Of a DNA stretch of 64,000 nt, positions 26,217-34,378 are shown in pieces; the stretch's first letter is position 1, and each line of letters opens with the position of its first letter. The translations under genes and the position numbers were made by a program. Source of the stretch: CAG-411 sp963643465 (GTDB lineage: Bacteria > Bacillota > Clostridia > Lachnospirales > Lachnospiraceae); assembly GCA_963643465.1 (NCBI GenBank), contig CAVIJT010000007.1, positions 62,001 through 126,000 on the forward strand. Reading direction: 5' to 3'. Under the pieces are notes generated by a model. It was given only the letters and a program-made list of their open reading frames with translations, was not told the origin of the DNA and did no database searches.

Positions 26217-27053
26217 ATGTCATATATAATTATTGGAGATAGTTCAACAGATTTAACACCAGAACTAAAGGCAAATGGGAACATTGTAACAGTACCATTA
26301 ACTTTACAAATTGATGATGAAGAGATTTTGGATGATGAAAATTTTGATCAGGCATACATGCTTGATGCTATGAAAAAAAGCAAACATACCTTAAAATCTG
26401 CTTGCCCTTCACCAGAGGCTTACTTGGCTCATTTTGAGGATGCTGATGATATTTTTGTCATTACATTATCCAGCCAGTTAAGCGGCTCCTATAATAGTGC
26501 TGAAGTAGCAAAGAATATGTACTTAGAGGAACACCCGGACAAAAATATTTGTGTTTTTGACTCAAAATCCGCATCTGTAGGACAGACTTTGCTTGCAATG
26601 CGTATTTGTGAGTTAATGGATGAGGGAAAAAGCTTTAAAGAAACTTGCCAAATTGTTACCCAATACCGTGAGGAAATGGCAACTAAGTTTGTCTTAGAAT
26701 CGTTAGAAGTATTTCGAAGAAATGGACGTTTATCAACTGTAACAGCCGTTATTTGTAATACACTCAATATCAAAGCAGTTATGACCTCTCGTCCAGATGG
26801 AAGTATTGATCGGGCAGATCAGGCAAGAGGAATGAAAAAAGCCTTAGAAAAAATGGTAGGAACCATCAAAAGTGATATGGTAAACCCAGAAAACAAAGTG
26901 CTTGGAATTGCTCATTGTAATAATCGAGAACGGGCGGAATTTACAAAAAGGATTATTTTAGAACAAATTCCATTTAAAGATTGTATTATCGTAGATACTA
27001 GGGGAGTTAGTAGTTTTTATGCCAATGATGGTGGTATTATTGTTGCATACTAA
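26217..27053 (+). CDS. DegV family fatty-acid-binding protein
   Basis: Encodes 278 residues of the DegV/FakB family. The start IIIGDSSTDLTPEL, SACPSPEAYLAHF, TLSSQLSGSYNSA and VFDSKSASVGQ form the fatty-acid-binding pocket, with conserved Ser/Thr residues that hold the carboxylate. In studied members (FakB) the protein presents a fatty acid to the kinase FakA so that it can be phosphorylated and used in phospholipid synthesis; whether this copy works with a FakA here is unknown. GAGGAG precedes the ATG. It is a single-gene unit between its own promoter and a bidirectional terminator. Confidence 0.92.
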   Translation: MSYIIIGDSSTDLTPELKANGNIVTVPLTLQIDDEEILDDENFDQAYMLDAMKKSKHTLKSACPSPEAYLAHFEDADDIFVITLSSQLSGSYNSAEVAKNMYLEEHPDKNICVFDSKSASVGQTLLAMRICELMDEGKSFKETCQIVTQYREEMATKFVLESLEVFRRNGRLSTVTAVICNTLNIKAVMTSRPDGSIDRADQARGMKKALEKMVGTIKSDMVNPENKVLGIAHCNNRERAEFTKRIILEQIPFKDCIIVDTRGVSSFYANDGGIIVAY

Positions 27054-27156
27054 ATGATGAAATCATGAGAAACACGCTTTGCAAGTTGCTTAAATTATGG
27101 TGATGCTCGTCAAATCTTCATGCAAGCACTCGCTTCTCCTTACTACTGGCGTAAAT

Positions 27157-27200
27157 AAAACGAGAAGAAACATGATAATACAAGTTTCTTCTCGTTTTTT
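27157..27200. terminator. Bidirectional terminator between DegV gene and tRNA-Thr
   Basis: AAAACGAGAAGAAAC at 27157-27171 and GTTTCTTCTCGTTTT at 27184-27198 are perfect complements. On the plus strand a T run follows the stem; on the minus strand the A-rich start gives a T run too, so it would end both transcripts. Confidence 0.85.
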
Positions 27201-27209
27201 AATAGTTAG

Positions 27210-27282
27210 AGCCGACAAAGGGACTTGAACCCTCGACCTACTGATTACGAATCAGTTGCGCTACCAACTACGCCATGTCGGC
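27210..27282 (-). tRNA. tRNA-Thr (anticodon CGT)
   Basis: On the minus strand a 73-base cloverleaf is seen: acceptor GCCGACA/TGTCGGC, D arm with AGTTGGTA loop, anticodon stem ACTGA/TCAGT with loop TTCGTAA (anticodon CGT, reading ACG), five-base variable loop, and T arm with TTCAAGT. The CCA is not encoded. Discriminator base is T. It is a lone tRNA. Confidence 0.96.
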
Positions 27283-27476
27283 TTATTTCATTTGAAATCA
27301 GAAAATATTTTACCACATAAAAAGTGATATTTCAACTATTTTTTGTAAAAAAGCAAAACTTAGTCCTACAATACATTTTGTTTTAGTGGAAATAGCCTCA
27401 TATTTTCTATAATATAGCAAATATGAGGCTATTTTAATTATTTTTAAAGAAAAAATTTCATAGGTACTTTTTCTAT

Positions 27477-28109
27477 TTACCTAAATTCCTTATAGAGTGA
27501 TTCTACTTTTGTCCAGTCAATTACTTGAAACCACTGATCAATGTAATCTTTTCGCATGTTTTTATATTTTAAATAATAGGCATGTTCCCAGACATCCAAT
27601 GGAAGGAGAGGTGTCTGATTTTCAAGGAACGGTGTAATCTGGTTTGCAGTTGCCACAATGTATAATTTTCCATCGGACTGTTTGGCTAACCAACCATAAC
27701 CAGAACCAAACTGCTTCAATGCCGCATTTGCCAAGGTATCTTTAAATTGTTCAAAAGAAGAAAACTCTTTTTCTATTGCCTGGTTCAATTCTGGTGCCTG
27801 TTGAATGTCTCCATTGCCACCCATAAGATAAAAATACAAATTATGATTAAAAACGCCGCCTGCATTATTTTGTACAGCTGTTCTTAATGGTTCTGGAAAT
27901 GTAGGATATTTCTTTAATAATTCCACTAACGTCATATTTTGATATTCAGAATAAGATGAGAGAGCTTGATTTAGATTATCCACATAAGTTTTTAAATGCT
28001 TATCATGATGGTAATGTAACGTTTCTTCATCAACATAAGGTTCTAATGCGTCATACGCATAGGGAAGAGGTAACAATTCAAATGGATAGGTTTGTTCTAA
28101 AAACTTCAT
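27477..28109 (-). CDS. Superoxide dismutase (Fe/Mn family)
   Basis: Encodes 210 residues on the minus strand. The start is ATG 28109, with AAGTGAG just upstream; a GTG at 28121 lies inside that site. All four metal ligands are visible: His in LHYHHDKH, His in FNHNLYFY, Asp and His in LDVWEHAYYLKY. It converts superoxide to oxygen and peroxide in the cytoplasm, which is of interest in a presumed anaerobe. The sequence around NHNLYFYLMGGNG differs from the usual NHSLFW, so the metal cannot be called from motifs. It is transcribed divergently from topB, with an inverted repeat in between. Confidence 0.93.
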   Translation of the reverse strand: MKFLEQTYPFELLPLPYAYDALEPYVDEETLHYHHDKHLKTYVDNLNQALSSYSEYQNMTLVELLKKYPTFPEPLRTAVQNNAGGVFNHNLYFYLMGGNGDIQQAPELNQAIEKEFSSFEQFKDTLANAALKQFGSGYGWLAKQSDGKLYIVATANQITPFLENQTPLLPLDVWEHAYYLKYKNMRKDYIDQWFQVIDWTKVESLYKEFR

Positions 28110-28150
28110 AATATATCTCACTTTCTTGAAAATATTAAGGAAAACAATAA

Positions 28151-28187
28151 ATTCCCTGTAGTTATAATATACAGAAATAAAGGGAAT
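28151..28187. repeat. Inverted repeat between superoxide dismutase and topB
   Basis: ATTCCCT at 28151-28157 is complementary to AGGGAAT at 28181-28187, and CTGTA at 28156-28160 to TACAG at 28170-28174. It lies just upstream of the superoxide dismutase gene and could be an operator or a leader hairpin. Confidence 0.5.
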
Positions 28188-28210
28188 ATTCTTGCTTTTG
28201 CCTATTGAAA

Positions 28211-28239
28211 TTGTTATAGTAATTTTGAATATGTAAAAT
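28211..28239 (+). promoter_or_regulatory. Probable sigma-A promoter for topB
   Basis: TTGTTA at 28211-28216 and TAAAAT at 28234-28239, spacing 17, 36 bases before the ATG. Confidence 0.5.
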
Positions 28240-28274
28240 AAATCACAAACATAGATAAAAGAAAGGATTTAAAA

Positions 28275-30482
28275 ATGAAAGCAGTTGTATTGGCAGAGAA
28301 ACCCTCTGTTGCAAGAGATATTGCAAGGGTTTTAAAATGTAATAAAAAAATAGATGGTGCTTTAGAAGGGGATAAATACATTGTAACATGGGCTTTAGGA
28401 CATCTTGTTACTTTAGCGGATCCAGAAAGTTATGATAGCAAATATAAAGAATGGAAGATGGAACATTTACCAATGCTTCCAGAAAAGTTTCAGTTAGAAG
28501 TAATCAAACAATCAGGAAAGCAATATCATGCAGTGAAAAAGCAATTATATCGAAAAGATGTAGGCGAAGTGATTATTGCTACAGATGCAGGAAGAGAAGG
28601 AGAACTGGTTGCCAGATTTATTTTGAACAAGACAAATTGCAAGAAACCTTTGAAACGTTTATGGATTTCTTCTGTTACAGATAAGGCGATCAGAGAAGGA
28701 TTTGCACATTTAAAATCTGGAAAAGAATATGAAAATTTATATCGGGCAGCTATTTCCAGAGCAGAAGCAGACTGGATTGTTGGGATGAACGGAACCAGAG
28801 CATTAACCTGTAAATATAATGCACAGTTATCTTGTGGAAGAGTACAAACGCCAACTCTTGCCATGATTGCAAGAAGAGAAGAGGAAAGAAGAAATTTTAA
28901 ACCAGAAAGCTATTATGGACTTCAGGTGAAAACTATGCTTGGGGTAGAGAAAAAGAGTCCTGTTATATTTACATGGCAAGATACAAAATCAAAAAGTCAT
29001 CGTTCCTTCCAAAAAGAAAAAATAGAAGCCATTGAGAAAAAGATCAACGGAAAGAACGGAAATATTACCGAAGTGCATACAACACCAAAAAAGGTATATG
29101 CACCCCTCTTATATGACTTAACAGAATTGCAGCGAGATGCAAACAAAAAATTTGGATTTTCTGCCAAGGAAACGTTAAATATCATGCAGAGACTTTATGA
29201 AAATCATAAAGTATTAACCTATCCAAGAACCGATTCCAGATACTTAACCAGTGATATTGTAGGGACTTTAAAAGAACGACTTCGTGCCTGTGCGGTAGGT
29301 CCTTATCAAAAAACAGCAGGAAAACTGGCTATGCAAAACGTAAAGACAAAATCCTCTTTTGTAGATGATAAAAAAGTATCTGACCATCATGCTATTATTC
29401 CAACGGAACAACCAGTGATACTAAATCATATGACGAATGAAGAACGAAAAATTTATGATTTAGTTGTAAAGCGTTTTCTTGCGGTATTGTCAGAACCTTA
29501 TATATATAACCAGACAACAGTAACAATTTCCATTGAAAACGAAAGGTTTATAGCCAAAGGAAAAGTAGTACAGCAATTGGGCTGGAAAGCAATTTACGAA
29601 ACTAACTCTTTAGAAGATGAAGAAGAGAGCGACTTTGTAGACCAGTCTTTGCCCGAAGTGAAAAAAGGGGAAAATGCAGAAGTAATCACAACTACGATTA
29701 CTAAAGGTCAGACAACCCCACCTGCACTTTTTACAGAAGCTACCTTATTATCCGCTATGGAAAACCCAGTACAATATTTAGAAAACAAAGAGAAATCTAT
29801 GGTAAAAGTATTAGGGGAAACCGGAGGTCTAGGAACAGTTGCAACAAGGGCAGATATTATTGATAAATTGTTCCGCACATTTTTGATAGAAAAAAAGGGA
29901 AAAGATATTATCATTACTTCTAAGGGCAAACAATTATTGGAATTAGTACCAGAAGACTTAAAGAAACCGGAATTAACAGCTCAGATAGAAATGAAACTTT
30001 CTAAAATCGGAAATGGTTCCATGAAACGAGAAACCTTTATGAAAGAGATGGAACAATACACCAAAGAATTGGTATCTGAAATAAAAGTAGGAGAGGGTAT
30101 TTTCCGTCATGATAATTTAACAAACACCAAGTGTCCAACTTGTGGAAAACGTATGTTAGCAGTAAATGGGAAAAACAGCAAGATGTTAGTTTGCCAAGAC
30201 AGAGAATGTGGCTATCGTGAAACTATTGCAAGAACCACCAATGCAAGATGCCCAAAATGCCACAAGAAAATGGAACTTTCTGGAAAAGGAGAGAAACAAA
30301 CTTTTCATTGCGTTTGTGGATATAAAGAAAAAATGGAAGCATTTCAAAACCGAAGAAAAAAAGAAGGAGCAGGTGTTTCGAAAAAAGATGTAGCAAAATA
30401 TTTAAAACAACAAAAGAAGCAAGAAGAACCATTTAATAGTCCATTTGCAGCAGCATTTGCAAAATTAGACCAAGAGAAATAA
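28275..30482 (+). CDS. topB: DNA topoisomerase III (type IA)
   Basis: Encodes 735 residues. The TOPRIM domain begins at the N terminus (VLAEKPSVARDIARVL) with the acidic triad in ATDAGREGELVAR near residue 103. The catalytic Tyr is in LTYPRTDSRYL near residue 318. The C terminus has two zinc-ribbon-like segments: CPTCGKRM with a later CQDRECGY, and CPKCHKKM with HCVCGY. They are followed by a lysine-rich tail. It cuts and rejoins single strands and decatenates DNA. Many such enzymes are carried on conjugative elements, but this copy shows no mobility genes around it and looks chromosomal. It is preceded by AAAGGA. Confidence 0.95.
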   Translation: MKAVVLAEKPSVARDIARVLKCNKKIDGALEGDKYIVTWALGHLVTLADPESYDSKYKEWKMEHLPMLPEKFQLEVIKQSGKQYHAVKKQLYRKDVGEVIIATDAGREGELVARFILNKTNCKKPLKRLWISSVTDKAIREGFAHLKSGKEYENLYRAAISRAEADWIVGMNGTRALTCKYNAQLSCGRVQTPTLAMIARREEERRNFKPESYYGLQVKTMLGVEKKSPVIFTWQDTKSKSHRSFQKEKIEAIEKKINGKNGNITEVHTTPKKVYAPLLYDLTELQRDANKKFGFSAKETLNIMQRLYENHKVLTYPRTDSRYLTSDIVGTLKERLRACAVGPYQKTAGKLAMQNVKTKSSFVDDKKVSDHHAIIPTEQPVILNHMTNEERKIYDLVVKRFLAVLSEPYIYNQTTVTISIENERFIAKGKVVQQLGWKAIYETNSLEDEEESDFVDQSLPEVKKGENAEVITTTITKGQTTPPALFTEATLLSAMENPVQYLENKEKSMVKVLGETGGLGTVATRADIIDKLFRTFLIEKKGKDIIITSKGKQLLELVPEDLKKPELTAQIEMKLSKIGNGSMKRETFMKEMEQYTKELVSEIKVGEGIFRHDNLTNTKCPTCGKRMLAVNGKNSKMLVCQDRECGYRETIARTTNARCPKCHKKMELSGKGEKQTFHCVCGYKEKMEAFQNRRKKEGAGVSKKDVAKYLKQQKKQEEPFNSPFAAAFAKLDQEK

Positions 30483-30620
30483 TATCTTTTTATTATCGAG
30501 TAGGCTGACTCCTACTGGATTTGCTTGCGAACATTCCGCACTACATGCTCCATGTTCTTACACCCGGCAAATACAATTTCATGCAAGCAGATTGTACTTG
30601 CCGAGCTTTTGCTACAAATA

Positions 30621-30660
30621 CGGCGCATTTCCTGCTATTTACAGGGAATGCGCCGTTAAA
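30621..30660. terminator. Terminator-like hairpin between convergent topB and transglycosylase genes
   Basis: CGGCGCATTTCCTG at 30621-30634 pairs with CAGGGAATGCGCCG at 30642-30655 (one mismatch-like G-T), 7-base loop. It lies in the 207-base gap between two convergent genes; the T tract is weak on both strands. The rest of that gap (30483-30620) holds a small GTAGG/CCTAC hairpin near 30500 and is otherwise unassigned. Confidence 0.6.
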
Positions 30661-30689
30661 GTTTTGTTATTATTCCTAATAATCGCTAT

Positions 30690-31376
30690 TTAATAAATTT
30701 GTGTCAATATATATGTGCTGGATTGCGATGTTAATTTTTCTATGGCACGCTGCTCATCCTTTGTCATTTCATGAACCGTTGTAGTTGGAGCAGTAGCAGT
30801 ATATGTATAGCTATAACCAGAAGAAGTTCCTTGTGAAACAGTAACATCTGGAACCGCAATATCTTCATTCATATATGCCAATACTTTTTTTACATAGTTT
30901 TGTGTCTCTGTATATGGTGGAATTCCATCGTATTTTGCCACTGCACCTCTGCCCGCATTATATGCAGCAACAGCTAAAGAAACATCTCCATTAAAAATTT
31001 CTAAATTTTCAGATAAATATTTTGCTCCACCCATAATATTCTGTCGTGGATCATAAGCATCGGTCACTCCCAATTCTTCGGCTGTACCTGGCATCAATTG
31101 CATAATTCCCATGGCACCAGCAGAAGAGGTACAATTAGGATCAAAATCAGATTCTGCCTTTGCTACTGCTTTTAATAGAGATAATGAGATATCATATGTC
31201 TCCGATGCTTCCACAAAAATTGCCTCTAATTCTTCTGAACACATCAATTCTTCACTATTTCCTGAAGAAACATTCGATAATGTAACTTCAAAAGTATCTG
31301 AATCAGCTATCTCACGCACTGGCGGATTGGTACTCATCACCACAGTAGATGTATATTCATTAATTTTTTCAATCAA
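30690..31376 (-). CDS. Lytic transglycosylase (SLT domain) without visible signal peptide
   Basis: Encodes 228 residues on the minus strand. The SLT domain spans about residues 52-170: the catalytic Glu is E75 in AVAKAESDFDP, then AGAMGIMQLMP, YDPRQNIMGGAKYL and AVAAYNAGRGAV, all hallmark motifs. It cleaves peptidoglycan glycan strands to give 1,6-anhydro-MurNAc ends. The start is a TTG with GGGGGA seven bases ahead. The N terminus has no hydrophobic signal segment, so export is unexplained; FlgJ-like secretion or non-classical release are possible. The C terminus is Thr/Ser/Tyr-rich. It is convergent with topB and divergent from speD. Confidence 0.88.
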   Translation of the reverse strand: MIEKINEYTSTVVMSTNPPVREIADSDTFEVTLSNVSSGNSEELMCSEELEAIFVEASETYDISLSLLKAVAKAESDFDPNCTSSAGAMGIMQLMPGTAEELGVTDAYDPRQNIMGGAKYLSENLEIFNGDVSLAVAAYNAGRGAVAKYDGIPPYTETQNYVKKVLAYMNEDIAVPDVTVSQGTSSGYSYTYTATAPTTTVHEMTKDEQRAIEKLTSQSSTYILTQIY

Positions 31377-31549
31377 AAAAGAGTCCCCCTATTCATTTTT
31401 TGAAATTCGTATTTGCGATATATCGATACAAAATTTACCTTTCGACAAAGTAAGCACACAAAATCACAAGTTCTATTATACTTTCTTTTTTGCGAAATAG
31501 CAAGATGTTTCATGATAAAATGAGTGAGAATAACAATGGAGTTTTCAAC

Positions 31550-31567
31550 GATTTTACTTGTAAAATC
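31550..31567. promoter_or_regulatory. Palindromic operator candidate on the speD promoter
   Basis: GATTTTAC at 31550-31557 and GTAAAATC at 31560-31567 form a perfect 8-2-8 inverted repeat that overlaps the -35 box of speD. Such symmetry in a promoter is what a dimeric repressor site looks like. Confidence 0.55.
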
Positions 31568-31586
31568 AATCCCTGCATTATATAAT
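31558..31586 (+). promoter_or_regulatory. Sigma-A promoter of the polyamine cluster
   Basis: TTGTAA at 31558-31563 and a perfect TATAAT at 31581-31586, spacing 17, about 40 bases ahead of speD. Confidence 0.75.
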
Positions 31587-31625
31587 TTAGAATATCATTG
31601 ATGGATTGAAAGGTGTGAGTGTTCG

Positions 31626-32435
31626 ATGGAAGGTAAGCTGATGCTATATGGTTTCAACAACCTGACCAAAACATTAAGCTTTAATATATATGACGTATGC
31701 TATACAGAAAACGAAAAAGCCCAAAAAGAATACATTGACTATATAGACGAACAATACAATTCCGAACGGTTAACAAAGATATTATGTGATGTAACAGAAG
31801 TAATTGGTGCCAGAATTTTAAATATTTCCAAGCAGGACTACGAACCACAAGGAGCTTCTGTAAATGTATTGATTGCAGAAGATAATATTTTGACAGAAGA
31901 TATTGATTTATCTTGCAATCAGGGAAAGATGCCTACGGGAAAAGATATGATTCATGCGCATCTTGATAAAAGTCATGTAACGGTACATACCTTTCCGGAG
32001 TTTCATCCGGAAAATTCCATTGCCACTTTTCGCGTCGATATTGATGTGGCTACCTGTGGAACAGTTTCGCCACTTAAAGTATTAAATTATTTAATTGACA
32101 GCTTTGATTCCGATATTATTACCATTGATTATAAAGTACGTGGATTTACAAGGGATTTGCTTGGAAAAAAATGTTTTATGGATCATAGAATTACATCCAT
32201 ACAAGAGTATATTGACAAAGAAACCTTAAAAAAATATGATGCTATGGATATGAATGTGTATCAAGCAAATATGTTTCACACAAAAATGCTTATTCGCAAT
32301 ATTGATTTGGATAATTACTTATTCCACACCACTGCGGCGGATATGAGCCTTGAAAAACAACAACAAATTCGAGATACCCTACGAAAAGAAATGATTGAAA
32401 TATATAACGGTATGAATATTTATAGCTATTTATAA
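31626..32435 (+). CDS. speD: S-adenosylmethionine decarboxylase proenzyme
   Basis: Encodes 269 residues of the longer bacterial (E. coli-like) class. The self-cleavage site is KSHVTVHTFPE near residue 115: the Ser becomes the pyruvoyl cofactor after cleavage. Also seen is the ATFRVDIDVATCGTVSPLKVL segment with the conserved catalytic Cys (in the VATCGT part). The enzyme gives decarboxylated AdoMet, the aminopropyl donor for SpeE. AAAGGTGTGAG is ahead of the ATG. It is the first gene of the polyamine cluster and is followed by a 312-base repeat-rich gap before speA. Confidence 0.95.
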   Translation: MEGKLMLYGFNNLTKTLSFNIYDVCYTENEKAQKEYIDYIDEQYNSERLTKILCDVTEVIGARILNISKQDYEPQGASVNVLIAEDNILTEDIDLSCNQGKMPTGKDMIHAHLDKSHVTVHTFPEFHPENSIATFRVDIDVATCGTVSPLKVLNYLIDSFDSDIITIDYKVRGFTRDLLGKKCFMDHRITSIQEYIDKETLKKYDAMDMNVYQANMFHTKMLIRNIDLDNYLFHTTAADMSLEKQQQIRDTLRKEMIEIYNGMNIYSYL

Positions 32436-32450
32436 TGATACAAGGGATCA

Positions 32451-32599
32451 AAAATCACAAATTAGATGCTTGCATCTAACTTTGTGACTTTGGAGCCCGA
32501 ACAAATATGAGAAAGTAGCCCTAATGGGGCGGATTTCGAATATTTGTAGAATTACGAGAGCTCATAGAGCGGAGTAATTCGTAGTATCATTATAAATAA
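32451..32599 (+). repeat. Hairpin repeat unit, copy 1 (with 53-base internal insertion)
   Basis: The unit begins AAAATCACAAATTAGATGCTT and forms a long stem through TCACAAA...GATGC / GCATC...TTTGTGA. After an internal segment (32496-32548) that itself folds through ACAAATAT/ATATTTGT and GCCC/GGGGC, a second arm GAATTAC...GTAATTC follows, then TATCATTATAAATAA. The same outer parts recur as copy 2 at 32615-32709. No open frame of note runs through it. Confidence 0.8.
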
Positions 32600-32614
32600 A
32601 ACAGTAAAATAGAA

Positions 32615-32730
32615 AAAATCACAAATTGCATGCTTGCATCTAACTTTGTGACTTTGGAGAATTACGAGAACTCACAGAGTGGAGTAATTCGTGGTATCAT
32701 TATAAATAAGCCAATTTTGTGATTTTTAAC
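32615..32730 (+). repeat. Hairpin repeat unit, copy 2, with closing complementary arm
   Basis: Nearly identical to the outer parts of copy 1, differing at a few bases (for example GCATGC instead of AGATGC), and lacking the 53-base internal segment. It ends at 32709, and the bases 32711-32730 (CCAATTTTGTGATTTTT...) are the reverse complement of the opening AAAATCACAAATT, so the whole gap has an inverted-repeat border just 18 bases before speA. This is either a dispersed palindromic element or a structured leader of speA. Confidence 0.8.
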
Positions 32731-32747
32731 ATATAAAGGAGAAGGAA

Positions 32748-34205
32748 ATGCAGAAACTTTCACAGAATAGAGCGCCTCTTCATGAGGCATTAGAAAAACA
32801 TCGCCTAGAGCGAATGGCACATTTTGATGTGCCTGGACACAAAGGTGGAAGAGGAAACAAAGAATTAAAATATTTTTTGGGCGAACAGGCTGTTAAGATT
32901 GATGTAAATTCTATGAAACCATTGGACAACTTATGCCATCCGGTTTCTGTTATCAAAGATGCACAACAACTTGCAGCAGACGCATTCCATGCACAAGCTG
33001 CTTTTTTTATTGTAAATGGAGCTACTGCGGCAGTTCAGGCAATGATTATGGCAAGTTGTAAAGCTGGCGAAAAAGTAATTATGCCTCGTAATGTACATCG
33101 AAGTGCAATTAATGCAATGGTTGTCTGCGGCGCTATTCCTGTATATGTAAATCCAGGAACAAACCAAAGACTAGGAATTCCATTGGGAATGTCTGTGGCA
33201 GATGTGGAACGAGCAATTCTTGAAAATCCAGATGCCAAAGCGGTCATGGTAAATAATCCAACTTATTACGGTATATGTTCTGATATAAAGAAAATCGTGG
33301 AACTTGCTCATGCCCATGGTATGAGAGTGCTTGCAGATGAAGCACATGGTACACATTTCTATTTTGGAGAAAATTTGCCAATTAGTGCCATGGATGCAGG
33401 TGCAGATATGTCTGCAGTAAGTATGCACAAAACAGGTGGTTCCCTTACACAAAGTGCAATTCTACTTTGCAATAACAATATCAACGTAGATTATGTTCGT
33501 CAGATTATCAACTTGACACAGACTACCAGCGGCTCCTATCTACTTATGTCTTCTTTGGATATTGCACGAAAAAATTTAAGTCTCAATGGAAAATCTATGT
33601 TTCAAAAAACCATAGATTTTGTGGAGTATGCCAGAGATGAAATTAACAAATTAGGCGGTTATTATGCCTACGGAGAAGAATTGGAAGACCGTGATGCGTT
33701 CTATGCTTTTGACAAGACCAAATTATCCATTCACACAAGAGACATTGGACTTGCCGGAATTGAAGTTTATGATTTACTGCGAGACGATTACGGAATCCAA
33801 ATTGAATTTGGTGATATTGGAAATATTCTTGCTATTGTAACTGCGGGAGATCGGAATCTTGAAATTGAACGTCTAATTTCTGCCTTATCTGAAATTAAGC
33901 GTCTACATAGTAAAGATCCTGCAGGAATGTTTGACCATGAATATATTAATCCTCAGGTAGTTATGCCACCTCAAAAAGCATTTTACTCAAAACAAACTTC
34001 CGTTCCTATTATGGAAAGCAGCGGAAAAATTTGTGCAGAGTTTCTTATGTGTTATCCTCCTGGAATTCCAATTTTAGCACCGGGAGAATTGATTACACCA
34101 GAAATATTAAACTATACTGCATATGCCAAAGAAAAAGGATGTATTATGACTGGAACGCAAGATATGTCTATTGAGCATATTCAGGTAGTAGAAGATGAAT
34201 CTTAA
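32748..34205 (+). CDS. speA: Arginine decarboxylase (Orn/Lys/Arg decarboxylase family, PLP-dependent)
   Basis: Encodes 485 residues. It has the fold-type I decarboxylase layout of Gram-positive SpeA: the start RMAHFDVPGHKGG, NGATAAVQAMI, PRNVHRSAINA, ADEAHGTHFYF with the cofactor Asp/His, and the Schiff-base K228 in SMHKTGGSLTQSA, then the C-terminal small domain with YPPGIPILAPGE. It removes CO2 from arginine to give agmatine. Lysine or ornithine as substrate cannot be excluded from the motifs, but the agmatinase two genes downstream makes arginine the logical one. AAAGGAGAAGG precedes the ATG. Confidence 0.88.
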   Translation: MQKLSQNRAPLHEALEKHRLERMAHFDVPGHKGGRGNKELKYFLGEQAVKIDVNSMKPLDNLCHPVSVIKDAQQLAADAFHAQAAFFIVNGATAAVQAMIMASCKAGEKVIMPRNVHRSAINAMVVCGAIPVYVNPGTNQRLGIPLGMSVADVERAILENPDAKAVMVNNPTYYGICSDIKKIVELAHAHGMRVLADEAHGTHFYFGENLPISAMDAGADMSAVSMHKTGGSLTQSAILLCNNNINVDYVRQIINLTQTTSGSYLLMSSLDIARKNLSLNGKSMFQKTIDFVEYARDEINKLGGYYAYGEELEDRDAFYAFDKTKLSIHTRDIGLAGIEVYDLLRDDYGIQIEFGDIGNILAIVTAGDRNLEIERLISALSEIKRLHSKDPAGMFDHEYINPQVVMPPQKAFYSKQTSVPIMESSGKICAEFLMCYPPGIPILAPGELITPEILNYTAYAKEKGCIMTGTQDMSIEHIQVVEDES

Positions 34206-34306
34206 AACTATATCTGTTGTAACTTTAAAATAGTAAACGATATCGGCTGGATATTGATAATACGCAAAGTATCATCATATTTACATATAGAAAGGAGTTT
34301 CCTGTC

Positions 34307-34378
34307 TTGGCCAGACAGAACATATATGGAATTATGGTTTTCAGAACCCCACACAAAAAATGTAAAATTAAGTATTAA
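34307..34378 (+). CDS. Possible short upstream frame overlapping the speE start
   Basis: A TTG at 34307, nine bases after AAAGGAG (34291-34297), opens a 23-codon frame ending at TAA 34376-34378, out of frame with speE and running over its ATG at 34326. The only good ribosome binding site in this gap serves this frame rather than speE. It may be a coupling peptide, or the true speE start may be a non-standard codon nearer the site. Low confidence that it is a real gene. Confidence 0.2.
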   Translation: MARQNIYGIMVFRTPHKKCKIKY

